64,000 bases of DNA from Isoetes taiwanensis (lineage: Eukaryota > Streptophyta > Lycopodiopsida > Isoetales > Isoetaceae), in contig JAJEKV010000074.1 of the NCBI GenBank assembly GCA_021234155.1, forward strand, positions 3,410,040-3,474,039, in the 5' to 3' direction. A program made the translations under genes and the position numbers. Positions 21,090 through 32,577 of the stretch are shown here, one piece after another (positions within the stretch are counted from its first letter, which is position 1; the number at the start of each line of letters is the position of its first letter). The notes below the pieces were generated by a model. It ran no database searches, had not been told where the DNA came from, and saw nothing but the letters and a program-made list of their open reading frames with translations.

Positions 21090-22672
21090 TTAAGAGCGGG
21101 TCTCGCCTTGTTTGCCATTAGCAATCGGAGTTGGTAAGCCATGAAGGCGGACCGATGTGGTCTGATTGGTGCCGTGAAGGCACGAACTTGTGGAAGTTGA
21201 GGACACTTGCCCAGTGGTGGTATGACCCCATTCTTGGCGGTGATAACACTTTAGCTTTAGAAGGATCAAAAAGGAGGGCGTGGGTTGGGTCCCCGTTGTT
21301 GCTCTATTGGCGATAAAGTTGACTAGGTTCTTTGTAGTGGTGGCTGGCGATAGTGCGATTGTTTTTTGAGGTGTGGTTTGCACTTGATAAACCAGGTTTG
21401 TTGCGGAAGGTGTGGGATGAGTGCGAGTGCACTCTTCCGTGGCATGATTGCACATGTTGCATCTCTTGCTATGGGCGGGCCATTGGTGGAGTTACTCATT
21501 TGCCAAGTAGCCTTGGTATTTGCATATATGGCACAGATCGGATCATACTTGGCGTGGATTGGCGTGTTGAAATTTAGACTGCCCGTCGTGGAACCATAGC
21601 AGTGGCGAAAAAGGGAGCTCCTGAAGAGCCACGCCACGGGAGAAACATTGGTAGTGATTGACAAGATCAATAGCTTTGTTCCAAAGTCTTGGGGCCAGGT
21701 ATTGATCATGAGTCGAATAGCTTGGAGGAAGTCCTTGGAGAAACCGACCAAAATCGGCTCTGTGTTGGGTACTCCTTGAGTTTCTTGGCGAGAATGTGAA
21801 GTCGATCACAAAATCCAGGCGGAACTCAGGTGGGCTCTTGTTGAAGTTCATTGAGTTGCTTGAGATGAAGTTGATCATCATCCAGAGTAGTCCCATAATG
21901 AGAAAGAAAAGCAGTTCTCATTTGGACCAATCTTGTTTCGGTGGCTTTTGTTGGACATGAGCCATTGATGAGGAAAGCCACGCAGGTGGTGGAAAAAGAT
22001 GTGGAATTTCAGTTGAGGTTGCGCATGACCATTTAGGACAGCTAGAGCCTCAAATTCTTCCATGTGGGCCTGAGCACTTTGGTCTAAGGGTTTGCCTTTC
22101 GTGTTGCCAAAGGTGGGATAAGTCAGTTTCAGAGTCTGAAAGGTAGATGTGAAAGTGCTTGGCTGGACAGGAACAGTATAGTGAGGATATTGAGGTTGAG
22201 TTGGAGGTGGCATGGTGCCTGAAGGACCCTGATGAAGGGGTGACTGCGGTTGAGGAACTGAAGGTGCCTGAGCATTGGTTTTGAGATCTGTAAGGTTGTA
22301 AACAGGAAGTGCAGTGGGAAATGTAGGGAAAGGAAATTCCTGGGTAGGCGCAAAAGAGACCTGTGGATATCCCTGCCCACCCGGGGGAGATGATGGTTGT
22401 GAAGGAAGAGGCGTATGGCCTGAAGAATGATGGATGTAGGCATGTTCAGGGGTATGAAAGTAAGGTTGAGAAGGTTGAGCCTGATAGGGCTCCTGATAGT
22501 GATGAGGTGGCCCGAGGTTTTGGAGCAATGTTTGCACACTTGGGGGCGGGGCCGGGGCCGAGACAGACACGAGGTGTGGGTGGCCTTGGACGAGCCCTAG
22601 ACCGAGGTGGCCTCCCTCAATGTCATCTGCGGATCCATACATGTCGAACAGTTCCCCAGACATGGCGCTCAA
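21090..22672 (-). pseudogene. Ty3 gag
   Basis: The frame opens with MSAMSGELFDMYGSADDIEG, followed by ~150 residues rich in proline, glutamine and serine. A capsid-like part has LTYPTFGNTKGKPLDQSAQA, FEALAVL, HHLRGFPHQWLM and, in a second frame, RFLQGLPPSY and RLWNKAIDLVNHYQ. The last part contains scattered cysteines (CNHATEEC, CATCAIM) that may be the remains of a zinc knuckle. Three frames are used, so it is broken as read. The start is chosen as the first ATG after the primer-binding site. Confidence 0.75.
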
Positions 22673-22760
22673 AGCGAGATGCCGTCACGAGAAAGGAGTT
22701 CTTCCGGCGTGAAGTTTGGACGGGAACATGGTGGCGTAAAGAAAGTAGGATTGAATCAGA

Positions 22761-22780
22761 CCCGGCAGCGGCGGCGGCGG
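22761..22780 (-). promoter_or_regulatory. Probable primer-binding site
   Basis: Directly inside the 5' LTR, the minus strand reads CCGCCGCCGCCGCTGCCGGG. This resembles the GGCGCCGTTGCCGGG primer-binding sites, tRNA-Asp type, found in many plant Ty3 elements, but the initial TGG is not clear. Assignment is tentative. Confidence 0.4.
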
Positions 22781-23348
22781 TGTTTGGGGGTGCGGGTTCG
22801 GGAACTCCCGGAAGACAGACCCTCTGTGAGGACCCGTGGATCTAACTATAGAGTCCTGGGGATTTGCAAGAAGAGAACAAGAAGAAGAAAACAGAACAAA
22901 TGAGAGGAAAATGATAAGCTTCCTTGATATCAATGATGAACATACATGAGCTCTCGCAATCGAGAGAAAACTGAAAAGAGACAAGACTCAAAAACTCCTC
23001 CTCCTTTCATGTGCTAGCTCTAATCATATATATAGTACAATGGCCTTTGGCCCAATATAGACTCTTCCGACCTGATCTCGTGCCGACTCACGGGAGGAGG
23101 CCTGATTCTGAGAATGTTGGAGGTGCCTCATGAAATGCCTAGAATCCCCACTCGGCCCGATCTTGACGCTGGCGTGGCGGGCCATCATTTGTCCGGCGGC
23201 GCTCTTGTTGACGGGCAAGCTTTGGCTGCGTGGTCTGTTCGCCCGGTCTTCTTCACAGCCTTTGATGGCTGACCCGTGGCTGACTGTGGATCCTTGAGCT
23301 TGACCTGGTCCGTCGTATGCATGAATAGTCCTGTACCAGGAGGCCTGA
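22781..23348 (-). repeat. 5' LTR of the Ty3 element
   Basis: About 570 bp. It matches 12,016-12,300 and then ~12,855-13,130 of the other LTR, skipping its AT-rich block. A TATA box lies on the minus strand at 23,026-23,034. The right border is placed just before the LINE peptide resumes. Confidence 0.75.
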
Positions 23349-25099
23349 GGACTAACAACTTCAGCGTGGTTGTCCCAATCTACAAAGGCGGGGAGACCCG
23401 CATTGCGGACCAATCTTGGACCATCATGATCAGTTCAGTGTTTGCAAAGCTCCTCGCACGGATCCTTGAGTGGCAATTGACAGGATGGGCAGAAGCAGCA
23501 GAAGTGCGGGCACTCACACAGGCAGAATTCAGGCCGAGGCACTCAACCATAGATCATCTCTTCACGCGGCGGACTCTGGTTGAGGACAGCAGGAACCGTT
23601 GGCAAGGTCTGTATTGCTGCTTCATAGACTTCGCGCTTTTGACACTGTGCCTCGAGAAAAGCTGTGGACAAGATTGCAGCAGCTAGACGTCCCTGCCGAA
23701 CTGCAGAACGCGGCGTACAAGTTATATGAGACATGTACCGACCGACTGCAACTTGCGGGCCAACCATTCGAGAGTAGTATCGGGGTCCGCCAGGGATGCC
23801 TTCTCTCTCTCACACTATTTGGCCTGTATATTGATCAACTGGAGAGATGGCTCACTGATAATGGAGGCACTAGGGCTCACCTCCTATATCAGATCATCAG
23901 GCAGCTGATCTATGCTGATGATGTAGACCTCCTAGCACACACTCAGGCAGACATGCCATCTCGATGCCCTGGACATGTTTTGCCAGGTGACTGACATGCG
24001 CGTCAACTTAGTCAAAACCAAGGTAGTTCTGGTATCGTCGGCACGCCAGCCAACGCCTCCAATCCTCACTTATCGTGGCCAAAATGTTGAAGTGGTGTTT
24101 GCTTACAAATATTTGGGGGTGGAGCTCCCGTCGGCCATGAACTGGGACAATTCCATCCGTCTGCGAGCCGCAGCAGGTTGGAAGGCACTCTATGCAATGG
24201 AGAACAATAGCCACAAGATGGAGCTGTATGATTGGGCCCACCAATCACATCTATTCAAGGTGCTAATAGAACCTGTGCTTTTGTACGGGGTCGAGGTCTG
24301 GGGCCCAATGATTTTCCTTGCCATTTGGAATGACTTGGAGCAGGTGCAGAAAACTTTCTTGGCACGAGTCTTGAGGGTGAAGTTTATAGTCCCATACTAG
24401 ATACTCTTGGAGGAAACAAGTTTCTTGCGTCTTCAAAGAGGGGCCCTTGACAGATACATTGTCTACTTCCAGAAGGTGGTCAGCATGGACGATACTCGTC
24501 TTCTCCACCTCGCTTACACTATGGCAATGGGGCCTCAAAGCCTAAAAGCCTGCTGGCAGAAAAAGAGAGCTCAGTGGCTGGTCAGATGGAATGTGCAGGA
24601 GCACAGATGCATCCAAGTGCAAACGGAGGCAGATCGCCGCAGTCTCAGACAGTACCTTGCATGCTTCCTCAGTAAGCTATGGGATGCCAGCACCTTTGAA
24701 CAGGTCAAGACAGCACATTATCAACGCCACCAAAAACCCAGCTTGGAGCGGGGCCCCCAATACTATCTGTGCACTCATCTACCCATGAAAAAACGCAGAT
24801 CCATTGCCTCTATCCGCATAGGTGCATACCATCTTCAGATTGAGACAGGGAGATGGGTTGGGGAGCTGCGTCAGGAGAGGCTTTGTCAACGCTGCCAGGT
24901 TGGAGCTGTGGAAGACGAATGCCACACCCTTCAGAGTTGTCCGGCATATGATGACATTCGGATATGCTGTGCTGAGCTGGTCCATCCTGGCCAACCCCTG
25001 CATAAGATGTTGAGCACGAGCTCGGTACGGAGGTTGGGCTCATACATTCAAGAGATCATAGATCGCCGAGATCAGCTTGGCCCTCGGGCACTTACCTGA
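23349..25099 (+). pseudogene. LINE ORF2, 3' half: reverse transcriptase and C-terminal zinc motif
   Basis: Continues the LINE broken at 12,015. The RT shows FSVVVPIYKGG, ISSVFAKLLARILEWQL, AEFRPRHSTIDHLFT, RAFDTVPREKLW, GVRQGCLLSLTLFGLYID, LIYADDVDLLAH (catalytic YADD at 23,911-23,922), MRVNLVKTKVV and KYLGVELPSAMNWD. After a TAG near 24,400, a 230-residue frame runs to TGA at 25,099. It carries RSIASIRIGAYHLQIETGRW and a C-x2-C-x7-H-x4-C zinc motif (CQRCQVGAVEDECHTLQSC). Only about three frame changes and one stop: much better preserved than the nested Ty3 element. The YADD, GVRQG and C-terminal motif identify an APE-type non-LTR RT. Confidence 0.9.
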
Positions 25100-25297
25100 T
25101 ACATGCACATATTTCTGTCTATATTTGTATTTGTTTTTGTATTTGTACAGTTTGACAGCAAGCCTATTCCTGTCACGATTTTTTCCTCAAACAACCCTTT
25201 AGTGCGGGGACAGGATTTTTTAAGTCGGACATTAATACGCTTGCTGCGCCTCCTGTTGGATCCCATAGGCCAATCGGCCCAAAGGAACTGTCCACAT
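25100..25297 (+). other. Post-LINE sequence, possible 3' UTR
   Basis: TTTGTATTTGTTTTTG repeats follow the LINE stop, then a TAGTGCGGGGACAGG block. No poly-A tail marks the LINE end here. Confidence 0.35.
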
Positions 25298-25935
25298 TGA
25301 GAAATCTCGTTGGGAGCAAGCCGACAAGGAGGAAGATGTGGAGGAAGAAGGCGGCAACGGGGAGGAGGAGGAGCTAGAAGGTGATGACGGGGAGACCTCA
25401 AACATCGATGCCTGGCCACTTTGCTCAAAGTGGCCCAAGCCACCCAAGCTGGTGAAGAAGCAGAAGGCGGGAGAACAGAGTTCATGTTTAAATAGGATCC
25501 CGAATTTGAGAGGAGGAAGAGAGTATACCAGGAGTACCTCCGGAGGTGGAAGAGGTACAATGACTGATATTGCAAACAAAACATACAAAAGTACGTTAAG
25601 GGCGGCAGACCAAGAACTAGCCAAAGCCGCCACCACCCCGGCCTAAGCCTCCGAAGAAGGTCCACCATGGATCCAACTCCAAGCATGGCAGAGTGTTTCG
25701 GGAGATTAGGCACTTCCAGCAGTGCATTAATCTCCCGATCTGGAAAATCATGCAGGAGTTTCGGACCGATTATAGGGTCACACCCCTATTAGTTCGATCG
25801 CTGCAAAAGGCAGCAGAGATAGAGCTGGTACAACACTTCGAGGAAGGCAACTTGTGAGTCATCCATGCAAAGAGGGTAACAATGATGCCGAAGGACCTCC
25901 ATTTGTCTAGAAGGATCCGGAAAGACAAGCCTTAA
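25298..25935 (+). pseudogene. Histone H3-fold protein with acidic/basic N-terminal part, broken
   Basis: The frame at 25,621-25,935 encodes a proline/lysine-rich tail (PKPPPPRPKPPKK) and then the H3 histone fold: VFREIRHFQQ (alpha-N), a shortened alpha-1 ending QEFRTDYRV, LVRSLQKAAEIELVQHFEE (alpha-2), and IHAKRVTMMPKDLHLSRRI (loop 2 and alpha-3). This follows canonical H3 (REIR.YQ, DFKTD, ALQEA, IHAKRVTIMPKDIQLARRI) closely at the C-terminus. It lacks ~9 residues in alpha-1/loop 1 and has a different tail with no ARTKQT or KSTGG motifs. A TGA at 25,855 stands where H3 has the cysteine of NLC. Upstream, in other frames, are an acidic stretch (EEEGGNGEEEELEGDDGE, 25,338-25,400) and DPEFERRKRVYQEYLRRWK. 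At least two frame changes. It is not a simple processed copy of a normal H3, since tail and core both differ. It could be part of the upstream mobile element or an independent captured or variant gene. Confidence 0.75.
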
Positions 25936-26059
25936 AAGCTTGTAATTTTGTAACAACATAATTTTGTACAAAAATACTTTTTGTATAAACCAATTTGATG
26001 TAATATCTTCATTAATATAATTAAAATCTTCTTGTTAAGATTGCTAGTTCAAATTTCTC
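25936..26059 (+). other. AT-rich trailer after the H3-like frame
   Basis: TTTTGTAACAAC and TTTTGTACAAAAATAC words, then TTCATTAATATAATTAAAATC. It looks like a plant 3' UTR, but no polyadenylation site can be fixed. Confidence 0.3.
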
Positions 26060-26510
26060 CTTAAAATTGACTTTTTTGGATCAAAATTGACCCATTCAGG
26101 TCTTACCGCGCCAAAGGGCCTTGCGTCGCGAACGAAGACGCATTTCGCACGGTAACACCCAAGTGCCCTCTTTATTAGTATAAATTATCCAAATTTTGTA
26201 AGAAAAATTATTAGAATGCTTAGAATTAGTTAAATTTTACAATGTAGCATCTTGAATTTTTCAAAAATGTTCAAATTTAGCTTAGATTGACCCACTCGAG
26301 ATTGCAGATGTGTTTCATAGGGTAACACCCGAGTCACCCATTTTTGCACTTCTACATGCTAGATTGTCATAAGATAAGTTGCTAGATAGCCTATAATAGA
26401 GCCAAGCTTGCATTTTAGTATCTTACATCTCCCAAGAATATTAAGTTTTAATCAAGTTTGACCCACTCGCTTCGAAGGGCCTTGCGTCGCACGGTAACAT
26501 CCGAGTCGGA
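26060..26510 (+). repeat. Three spaced copies of a GC-rich motif in AT-rich DNA
   Basis: GACCCA-TC ... AAGGGCCTTGCGTCGC ... GGTAACACCCGAGTC-like text appears near 26,090, 26,290 (shortened) and 26,460, about 180-200 bp apart, separated by very AT-rich DNA. This abuts the start of repeat B and may be part of it; the matching place for copy A lies outside the window. Confidence 0.6.
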
Positions 26511-26963
26511 CATGTTTAACCCAAACTTGTCCAAAATTTATCTAGTAAACTGCCCTATAGTGTTTCTTGACTTGTTTTGTTTAGATTTGCACTTCATGTT
26601 ACCTGCCTTAGAACATAGGTCTATCCAAACAAGAAGTTTTGGGCACGAGAACCTAGGCAGCCTTAGTCTATAAAAAAGATCTCATTTGACATTTCTTCTT
26701 CATCAAGTTTGCTCTCACCCTCTTAGGCGATTTCCCAGCTCCTTGTCAACTTTTCCCAACCACTTTCTACTCCAATCTCTGCTCAATTGCGCCCACAAAC
26801 TTTGTTGAATGGTACAACAGTGCCAATCACATCCATGCTTCCATGTCTTTGACCATCTCTTTAATTTTTATGCAACCTTGACTAGAACACCCTATTACAC
26901 GGACATTATATGCCAGTATGACTAGCAAGTCTTACCTTGGGAACGTGAGCACTTTGGGCTAAA

Positions 26964-27125
26964 CATATGTATGTGGCATAGGCCACATGTATTTATCATA
27001 TTGAACCACTGGATCTATGGCCCAGATTTAGCCTAGATCTGTGGTAGGTGGCATAGGCCACATGTATTTACCATATTGGACCCCACGATCTATGGCCCAG
27101 ATTTAGCCTAGATCTGTGGTAGATG
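26964..27125 (+). repeat. Two tandem ~82-bp units with palindromic core (copy B)
   Basis: TGTGGCATAGGCCACATG and GATCTATGGCCCAGATTT are repeated in tandem. The counterpart is 355-505. Confidence 0.75.
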
Positions 27126-28039
27126 AGATGTTAGTTAGAGTTAGGGTTTTGTTCTACTATTTAGAGAGAGCATTTCTTCTCATCTGTTTAGGCTTTGCTC
27201 ATGTTTTGGAGCACCTACTTTTGGAGCATCAATATGATTCTGTGTTGTTCATTCTTTACTTTGTTCTTATTTTTGGAGTCTCTTCCCACCTTCTTTTGTT
27301 GATTCATGAGCATTTATGGCAGCCTTGTGGCATCTCGCAATCATGGACTGTTGCTGCAAGGTGATGCCAAGAACCCCAAAAATCAACACTGACGCCTCAT
27401 GCCGGGGTCTCTTGGGCTCATGATCAATCTCTTATTTTCATTTCAAGCATCTCCAAAAGTTGTTATGCCTAAAAATTGTTTCTACATCAACACTTTATCT
27501 GATTCTATCACTATGTATTTGCCCACTCAGAAACACATCTAGTTTTTATTTGTCAAGATTTGTTTCTTTGACATTGTGCACATTTAGTTCTTTGAATTCT
27601 GCAATGACATATTTTCCACAGATTGTTTCCCAGGAACGAGGCCCCACGGCTCTTTCCACATGTATTTTGACAGCTTTGTTTTTTGCACAGAGCATTGGTT
27701 GTAGACTCTTCAAAATCTGCTCAGGAAGGGGCGATTATTCACGTTTCTTTGCTCACATACTCGAGTTTCCTTGCTCAAGTAGTGGCAAACGCCATCGGAT
27801 TTCTTGTCAAGCAGGAGCCTTCTCTTTTCCATCACAACACATGCAGCAGAGTTCCTACTTGGGTTACAATATTTTTATTTTGTGCAAATGTCTTGCAAAT
27901 CTTCAGTTATATGGCATACAACAAATCTTTGAAATAATTCTGTGACATGATAAAGAGGACGACATCTCAATTTGAGGCCAAGTATTAAAACGTCAAGTAT
28001 TAAATTATATGAGGCCAAGTATTAAAACACTGTAATTTG

Positions 28040-29300
28040 CCTTCTGAGTAGTCAAATGCCTCTGGAGGTCATCTGGACTTTGTTGTAAAAAAGCATGCAA
28101 AGCACATCTTTGTTCACTCTTTTTTCAGAATCCACAAAACGTTGGGTTGCATTTGTAGTCCAACTGGGAGCCATCTGGACTTGGTTGTAAAATGGCATGC
28201 AAAGCACATCTTTGTTAATCCTCTTCCAGAAGTTCATGTTGCACTAAATGTTGGGTTGCATTTGTAGTCCAACGGTTAGGATAATTGCACCCGGGTTCGG
28301 CTCTCAACAAATGCATGTAGTAGAGTTCGCTCTGAGTAGTTAAATGTCTCTGCAAGTCATTTGGACTTGGTCGTAAAAAATGCATCACATGGCACATTTT
28401 TGTTAATCTTCTTCAGGACTTCATATGGACTTGGTCGTAAAAAATTCATGCACAGCACATGTTGTTATTCTTTCAGAAGTTCGTAATACACCAAGTGTTG
28501 GATTGCACTTATAGTCCAATAGTTAGGATGATTGACTTCCAAGCAAGAGATTTAGGTTTGACTCTCAGCAAATGTAATTAGTAGATTCTGGCTATTGGAA
28601 GACAATTGAGTAGTCAAATGCCTCTGGAGGTCATCTGGACTTTGTTGTAAAAAAGCATGCAAGGAACATCTTTATTGAATCTTTTTTCATGAATTCATAA
28701 TCCATGAAACATTGGGTTGCATTTGTAGTCCAACTGGAGCCATCTGGACTTGGTTGTAGAATGGCATGAAAAGCACATCTTTGTTAATCCTCTTCCAGAA
28801 GTTCATGATCCACTAAATGCCGGGCTGCATTTCTAGTCCAACGGTTAGGGTAATTGCCTTCCAAGCAATAGACCCAGGATCGACTTCTGACAAATGCAAG
28901 TAGTAGATTTTGGCTATTGGGAAAATTTGGAGTAGTCAAAATGCCTTTGGGAGGCATCTGGACTTGGTTGTAAAAAAGCATGCAAAACACATCTTTGTTA
29001 TTTTTCTTGCAGGAGTTCATGATACACTAAATATTGGGTTGTATTTGTAGTCCAACGATTAGAATAATTGCCATCAAAGCAATAAACCTGTGTTGATTCC
29101 AGGCAAATGCATGTAGTAGAGTCGGCTCTGAGCTGTTAAATGCCTCTGCAAGTCATCTGGACTTGGTCATTCATGGCACATTTTTGTTAATCTTCTTCCA
29201 GGAGTTCATATTAAAAAATGCATGCATAGCACATGTTGTTATACTTTCAAGAGTTCGTAATACACGAAATGTTGGATTGCACTATATCACAGTTAGATGA
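28040..29300 (+). repeat. Array of ~105-bp sub-repeats (copy B)
   Basis: Unit starts (CATCTGGACTTGGTTGTAAA or close variants) near 28,069, 28,172, 28,358, 28,424, 28,632, 28,741, 28,956 and 29,152. Each carries GCATGCAAAGCACATCTTTG and most carry TTGGGTTGCATTTGTAGTCC. Confidence 0.8.
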
Positions 29301-29699
29301 TATTTTGGATTGCTTGCTCTCAACATGATGTATTTTGTGGGTTGCTTGATTAGCTTAAGCTCTTACGTTTGCTGGTTGTTTGTAAGGTTTTAATCACGTT
29401 TTTGTAATTTTCAGTTTGTTCTTTGAGATCAAGTTATTATTTCTCCAAACTCTTATGGGTATGTGCTCCCTTTTACCTTGATTCCTAGCTCTTGATAGCA
29501 TTCTAATATTAATAACCTCGTGTTCTATCCCATTCAAGAAGGTTTCTTTGTACAATATTTGTGGATTTTTCTAGACAGTCATGTGTATGGTAGCAAACAC
29601 CGTTCACAGTGATGTACCTAGTGGATTGTTTTATTGATAATATTTGGAAAGTGAAGTACCCTCTCTTTGCTTGTCTCTTTCATCTTACAAGTCTGATTA

Positions 29700-30345
29700 T
29701 GCAATCAAAGCCACTCACCAATTGAATTAAGCCCAATGCCTATAGAAATGTGTTGTAAAAGCAATATTTGTGCTAGTGTACATAGCACACATCTAATGGA
29801 TGGTTTCCCATTGACCTTTTCTATCTATCTTTCTAGGTGAAACCGTATTGTGATTCAATCATTGGTGACAATGTACCCATTATTTTGCAAAACATAGTTG
29901 TCTAGTCTTTGATAAAGCAAACAGTTGGTTTGAACTAGAGTTTGTTTCTGTTTGCTTGTTTGCTTCATTTTACAGGTTTCATTATGCAGATGAAAGCCAC
30001 TCACCAGTGGAATTAAGTCCAATGTCTAGGAATGTGCCGTTAAAGCAATATTTGAGCATGTATACATGGTACACATTTAGTGGAATGTCAATGTTTGTTG
30101 GGCTCTTGGCCGTAGTTTCCCATTGGCTTTCTTCTTATCTTTCTAGGTGAAATCGAACTGCAATTCAATCATCTTTGATTAGAGCATTTTCTACCCACTA
30201 TTTTGCTAAACATAGTGGTCTAACCTTTGGCAAAGCAAACAATCGATCTGAGCTGGAGCTATCTCAATGGCTTTTTTTTGTCTATCTTTTCCAAGTGAGA
30301 CCTACGTGTAATTCAATTAAGCGTGGTATGCTCAAAAAAAAAAAA
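29700..30345 (+). repeat. Two to three ~290-bp sub-repeats (copy B)
   Basis: AAGCCACTCACCA ... AAAGCAATATTTG ... CTATCTTTCTAGGTGAAA ... TTTTGC-AAACATAGT ... AAAGCAAAC occurs at ~29,708 and ~29,993. A third truncated start at ~30,265 ends in a 13-A run. Confidence 0.65.
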
Positions 30346-31075
30346 AACTCTTGTGCATCAACCATTTAAATAAAATCTGCCACGACATAACCTTAGATGG
30401 TTAGAAACTTCCCAAGTCATGTAAGAATATAAAATATTGGCCAGTTTAGGTTTTCACTCATATTTGGATTATTACCATGCGTACAATGGCAACAAAATAT
30501 ATACACATGGACCTAGGCATTTTTATTTTTATTTGGATCTATTGTTCGTCCTATCCGCATCCAATCTTCTCCAACCTTTTGCCCCAAGCCTGCCTTACTG
30601 CTAGTTTTTAATAAAAGAGATGCCAATTGAAGTTATTCCACATCTAACATGTGTAGAAGAAATTAAATTTGTTCTCATCTGAGCAGTGTTTTTGATATAG
30701 CAAGCTTATTAATGTTTTGAATGCAGTTTTTATTGATGCTGGCATATTACAATGGGTTGAAAGGAAAGCTATGACGGCTGACAAAGGGAGCAATTGTGAT
30801 GATACAGGATGCTAATTCTTGGAGCAAGTGATATAGCTTGTTCCCAGTAATCAGCAGCTTTGTCGAACCAAGCTTCAGAAGTCTCAAAATCCCCTTGCTG
30901 AATGGCTTGCTCTCCTCGGTCGGGATAGGTCAGTCAACTCCAAAAAGGTTCCCTCCCTTAGAACCGTACTTGAGGGTTTCCTACCTCATACGGCTCCATC
31001 AAATATTATTCAGTTTCTGTGACATTCCAGCACAGTATACGGGCCCGGGACGTATACTATACTGCCTTGTCATGC

Positions 31076-31102
31076 GTACACGCCATCCCGACTGGCGTGT
31101 AC
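31076..31102. repeat. Perfect 10-bp inverted repeat near LTR 5' end
   Basis: GTACACGCCA and TGGCGTGTAC separated by 7 nt. It is lost in copy A. Confidence 0.8.
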
Positions 31103-31303
31103 ACCGACGTGTAGCCAAGCAAGTAGCACCCTAGGAAGCAACTTGCAAGGTGTGTACATTTATTTATGTGCACATTTATCCATGTGTACACATTTACCCA
31201 TGTGGACACTTTATGCCACTTAGTTAATAAAGGCAAGTGGGCCACACCATTTATCCCACATGCTCAAAGCGATAATGGGAAACCCTAGCCCTAACCCTTG
31301 GTC

Positions 31304-31310
31304 TATATAA
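31304..31310 (+). promoter_or_regulatory. TATA box of the LTR (copy B)
   Basis: TATATAA, followed by GTATAGGAAACCCTAAC, about 290 bp from the LTR start. Confidence 0.6.
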
Positions 31311-32553
31311 GTATAGGAAACCCTAACTTTCCATTTTCGTCCACAGCCTTCTAGGACTCTGTTTTGCTTGCTCCAAGAGCCAAACTCGCCTCCCAGATCT
31401 ATCTGAGCAGTCTAGCTCACCAGTTTCCCTTTCTAGCTTCGTCTTCTAGTAGTTCAGCAGCATGGTCGAGCTCAGAGCAAGAGGAGCAAGCCAAGGATCA
31501 GGTATTTTGTCAATTCAATAGTCTAAACCGCATCCCAGACATAGAATAAGTAGGTTTAGCCTATTGATTTGCCCATAGCAGCCATCTAGATCTCTAGATA
31601 TCAAGCCTTAACTAAAGCACCTAACTCTGTGATTTAGATTAAATCTTGTTCTTTAGTTCTTCTTTGATATGTATGTGATGATGATCTCTGTGAACTCATT
31701 GTATTGGGAAGGGGGGTAGAGACTTTAAAAGCCTAGTAGTATGATGCTCCTAGCCAACTCTCTTTAATGCACTATTAAATTCGGCCTATGTACAAGAGCC
31801 ACACCTGGTTGTGGGTGAAGGGGCCAGACTGGCTTACAAGGAGGTTCATGTCTTGACTCATGATCATGTCCCTCTGGTAGTAAAGCCTATCGGGGACTAT
31901 TGTGGACTAGACCTAATGCTCTGCCACTGCGTGAGGGCTTTGCATGGGTTCGACACTCTTGGGGTGGTGGACACCTTCCATGGAGTTCAGTCGAGTACGG
32001 GCAGTGGCCCTCTAGTCACCTTGAGTCAGCATGCCAACCTCTGGTGGGAGAAATCCCTACCTGCCCCATCGGAACTGGGGAGATGAAACCCAGGAATAGC
32101 CCCTTTGGCTATGCATCCGGCAGGCTACAGTCAGGTCCCAACACTTTTCAACATACTCTGCAAAGTGTGCACATGAGGGGCGGATGGAGTGGACTACCCT
32201 AGCCATGTTCTTATGCCAGCCAAATCCATTTGCCATGAATTTTGTCTGCAATGACCTCTGGAGACCCAAGCCGTCAGTCATCCCCTTTGAGTCTGAGCCT
32301 CGGGTAGGATCTCCATATGTGATGTACTGATCTTTGCCTATGCAGATATGTGGTGAGCCATCTTCGTGATGGTCATGTGATGTAGATGTTGTACACTGCA
32401 TGTATGTTTATGCTTCCGCAGCTAGGTAGGTCCTGAAGAGAGACAGGGTAAAATGACCCCTTCATTCTTCCTACTGGAACTCATCAAGGTTGCAGTGACA
32501 CGTGGAGGGCCCTATATTAGCATGGAGCTGGTATGGGGGATGAACTTTTGTTT

Positions 32554-32577
32554 GTATACGGTGAGTGCACCGTATAC
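32554..32577. repeat. Perfect 10-bp hairpin near LTR 3' end
   Basis: GTATACGGTG and CACCGTATAC with a 4-nt loop, 17 bp before the LTR terminus. Confidence 0.8.

Larger units (their letters stand above)
12016..23348 (-). mobile_element. Ty3-type LTR retrotransposon nested in the LINE, with extra ORF
   Basis: An ~11.3 kb minus-strand element. Order on its own strand: 5' LTR (23,348-22,781), primer-binding site, gag (22,672-21,090), protease (20,749-20,186), RT (19,450-18,960), RNase H (18,466-17,948), integrase (17,872-16,850), a non-coding gap, a large additional ORF (15,940-13,133) and the 3' LTR (~13,130-12,016). Integrase after RNase H places it with Ty3/Metaviridae rather than Copia. All frames carry shifts and stops, so it is inactive as read, though some breaks may be base-call errors. 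The right terminus is known only to within ~15 bp. A clean target duplication was not found. Confidence 0.85.

Noticed and set aside
22363-22845. 160-residue plus-strand frame across the Ty3 gag start
   Set aside because: It is antisense to the gag frame and the LTR edge, which explain the region.
25072-25713. 213-residue minus-strand frame opposite the H3-like region
   Set aside because: It is antisense to the histone-fold frame and has low-complexity serine/proline/leucine content; the plus strand carries the recognisable protein.
25298-25935. Giant-virus (endogenous NCLDV) origin for the H3-like frame
   Set aside because: No capsid, polymerase or other viral core gene is nearby and the neighbours are retroelements; nothing in the sequence points to a virus.
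28040-29300. CRISPR-like array
   Set aside because: The repeats are long and degenerate with no constant spacers, in a plant nuclear context without cas genes.
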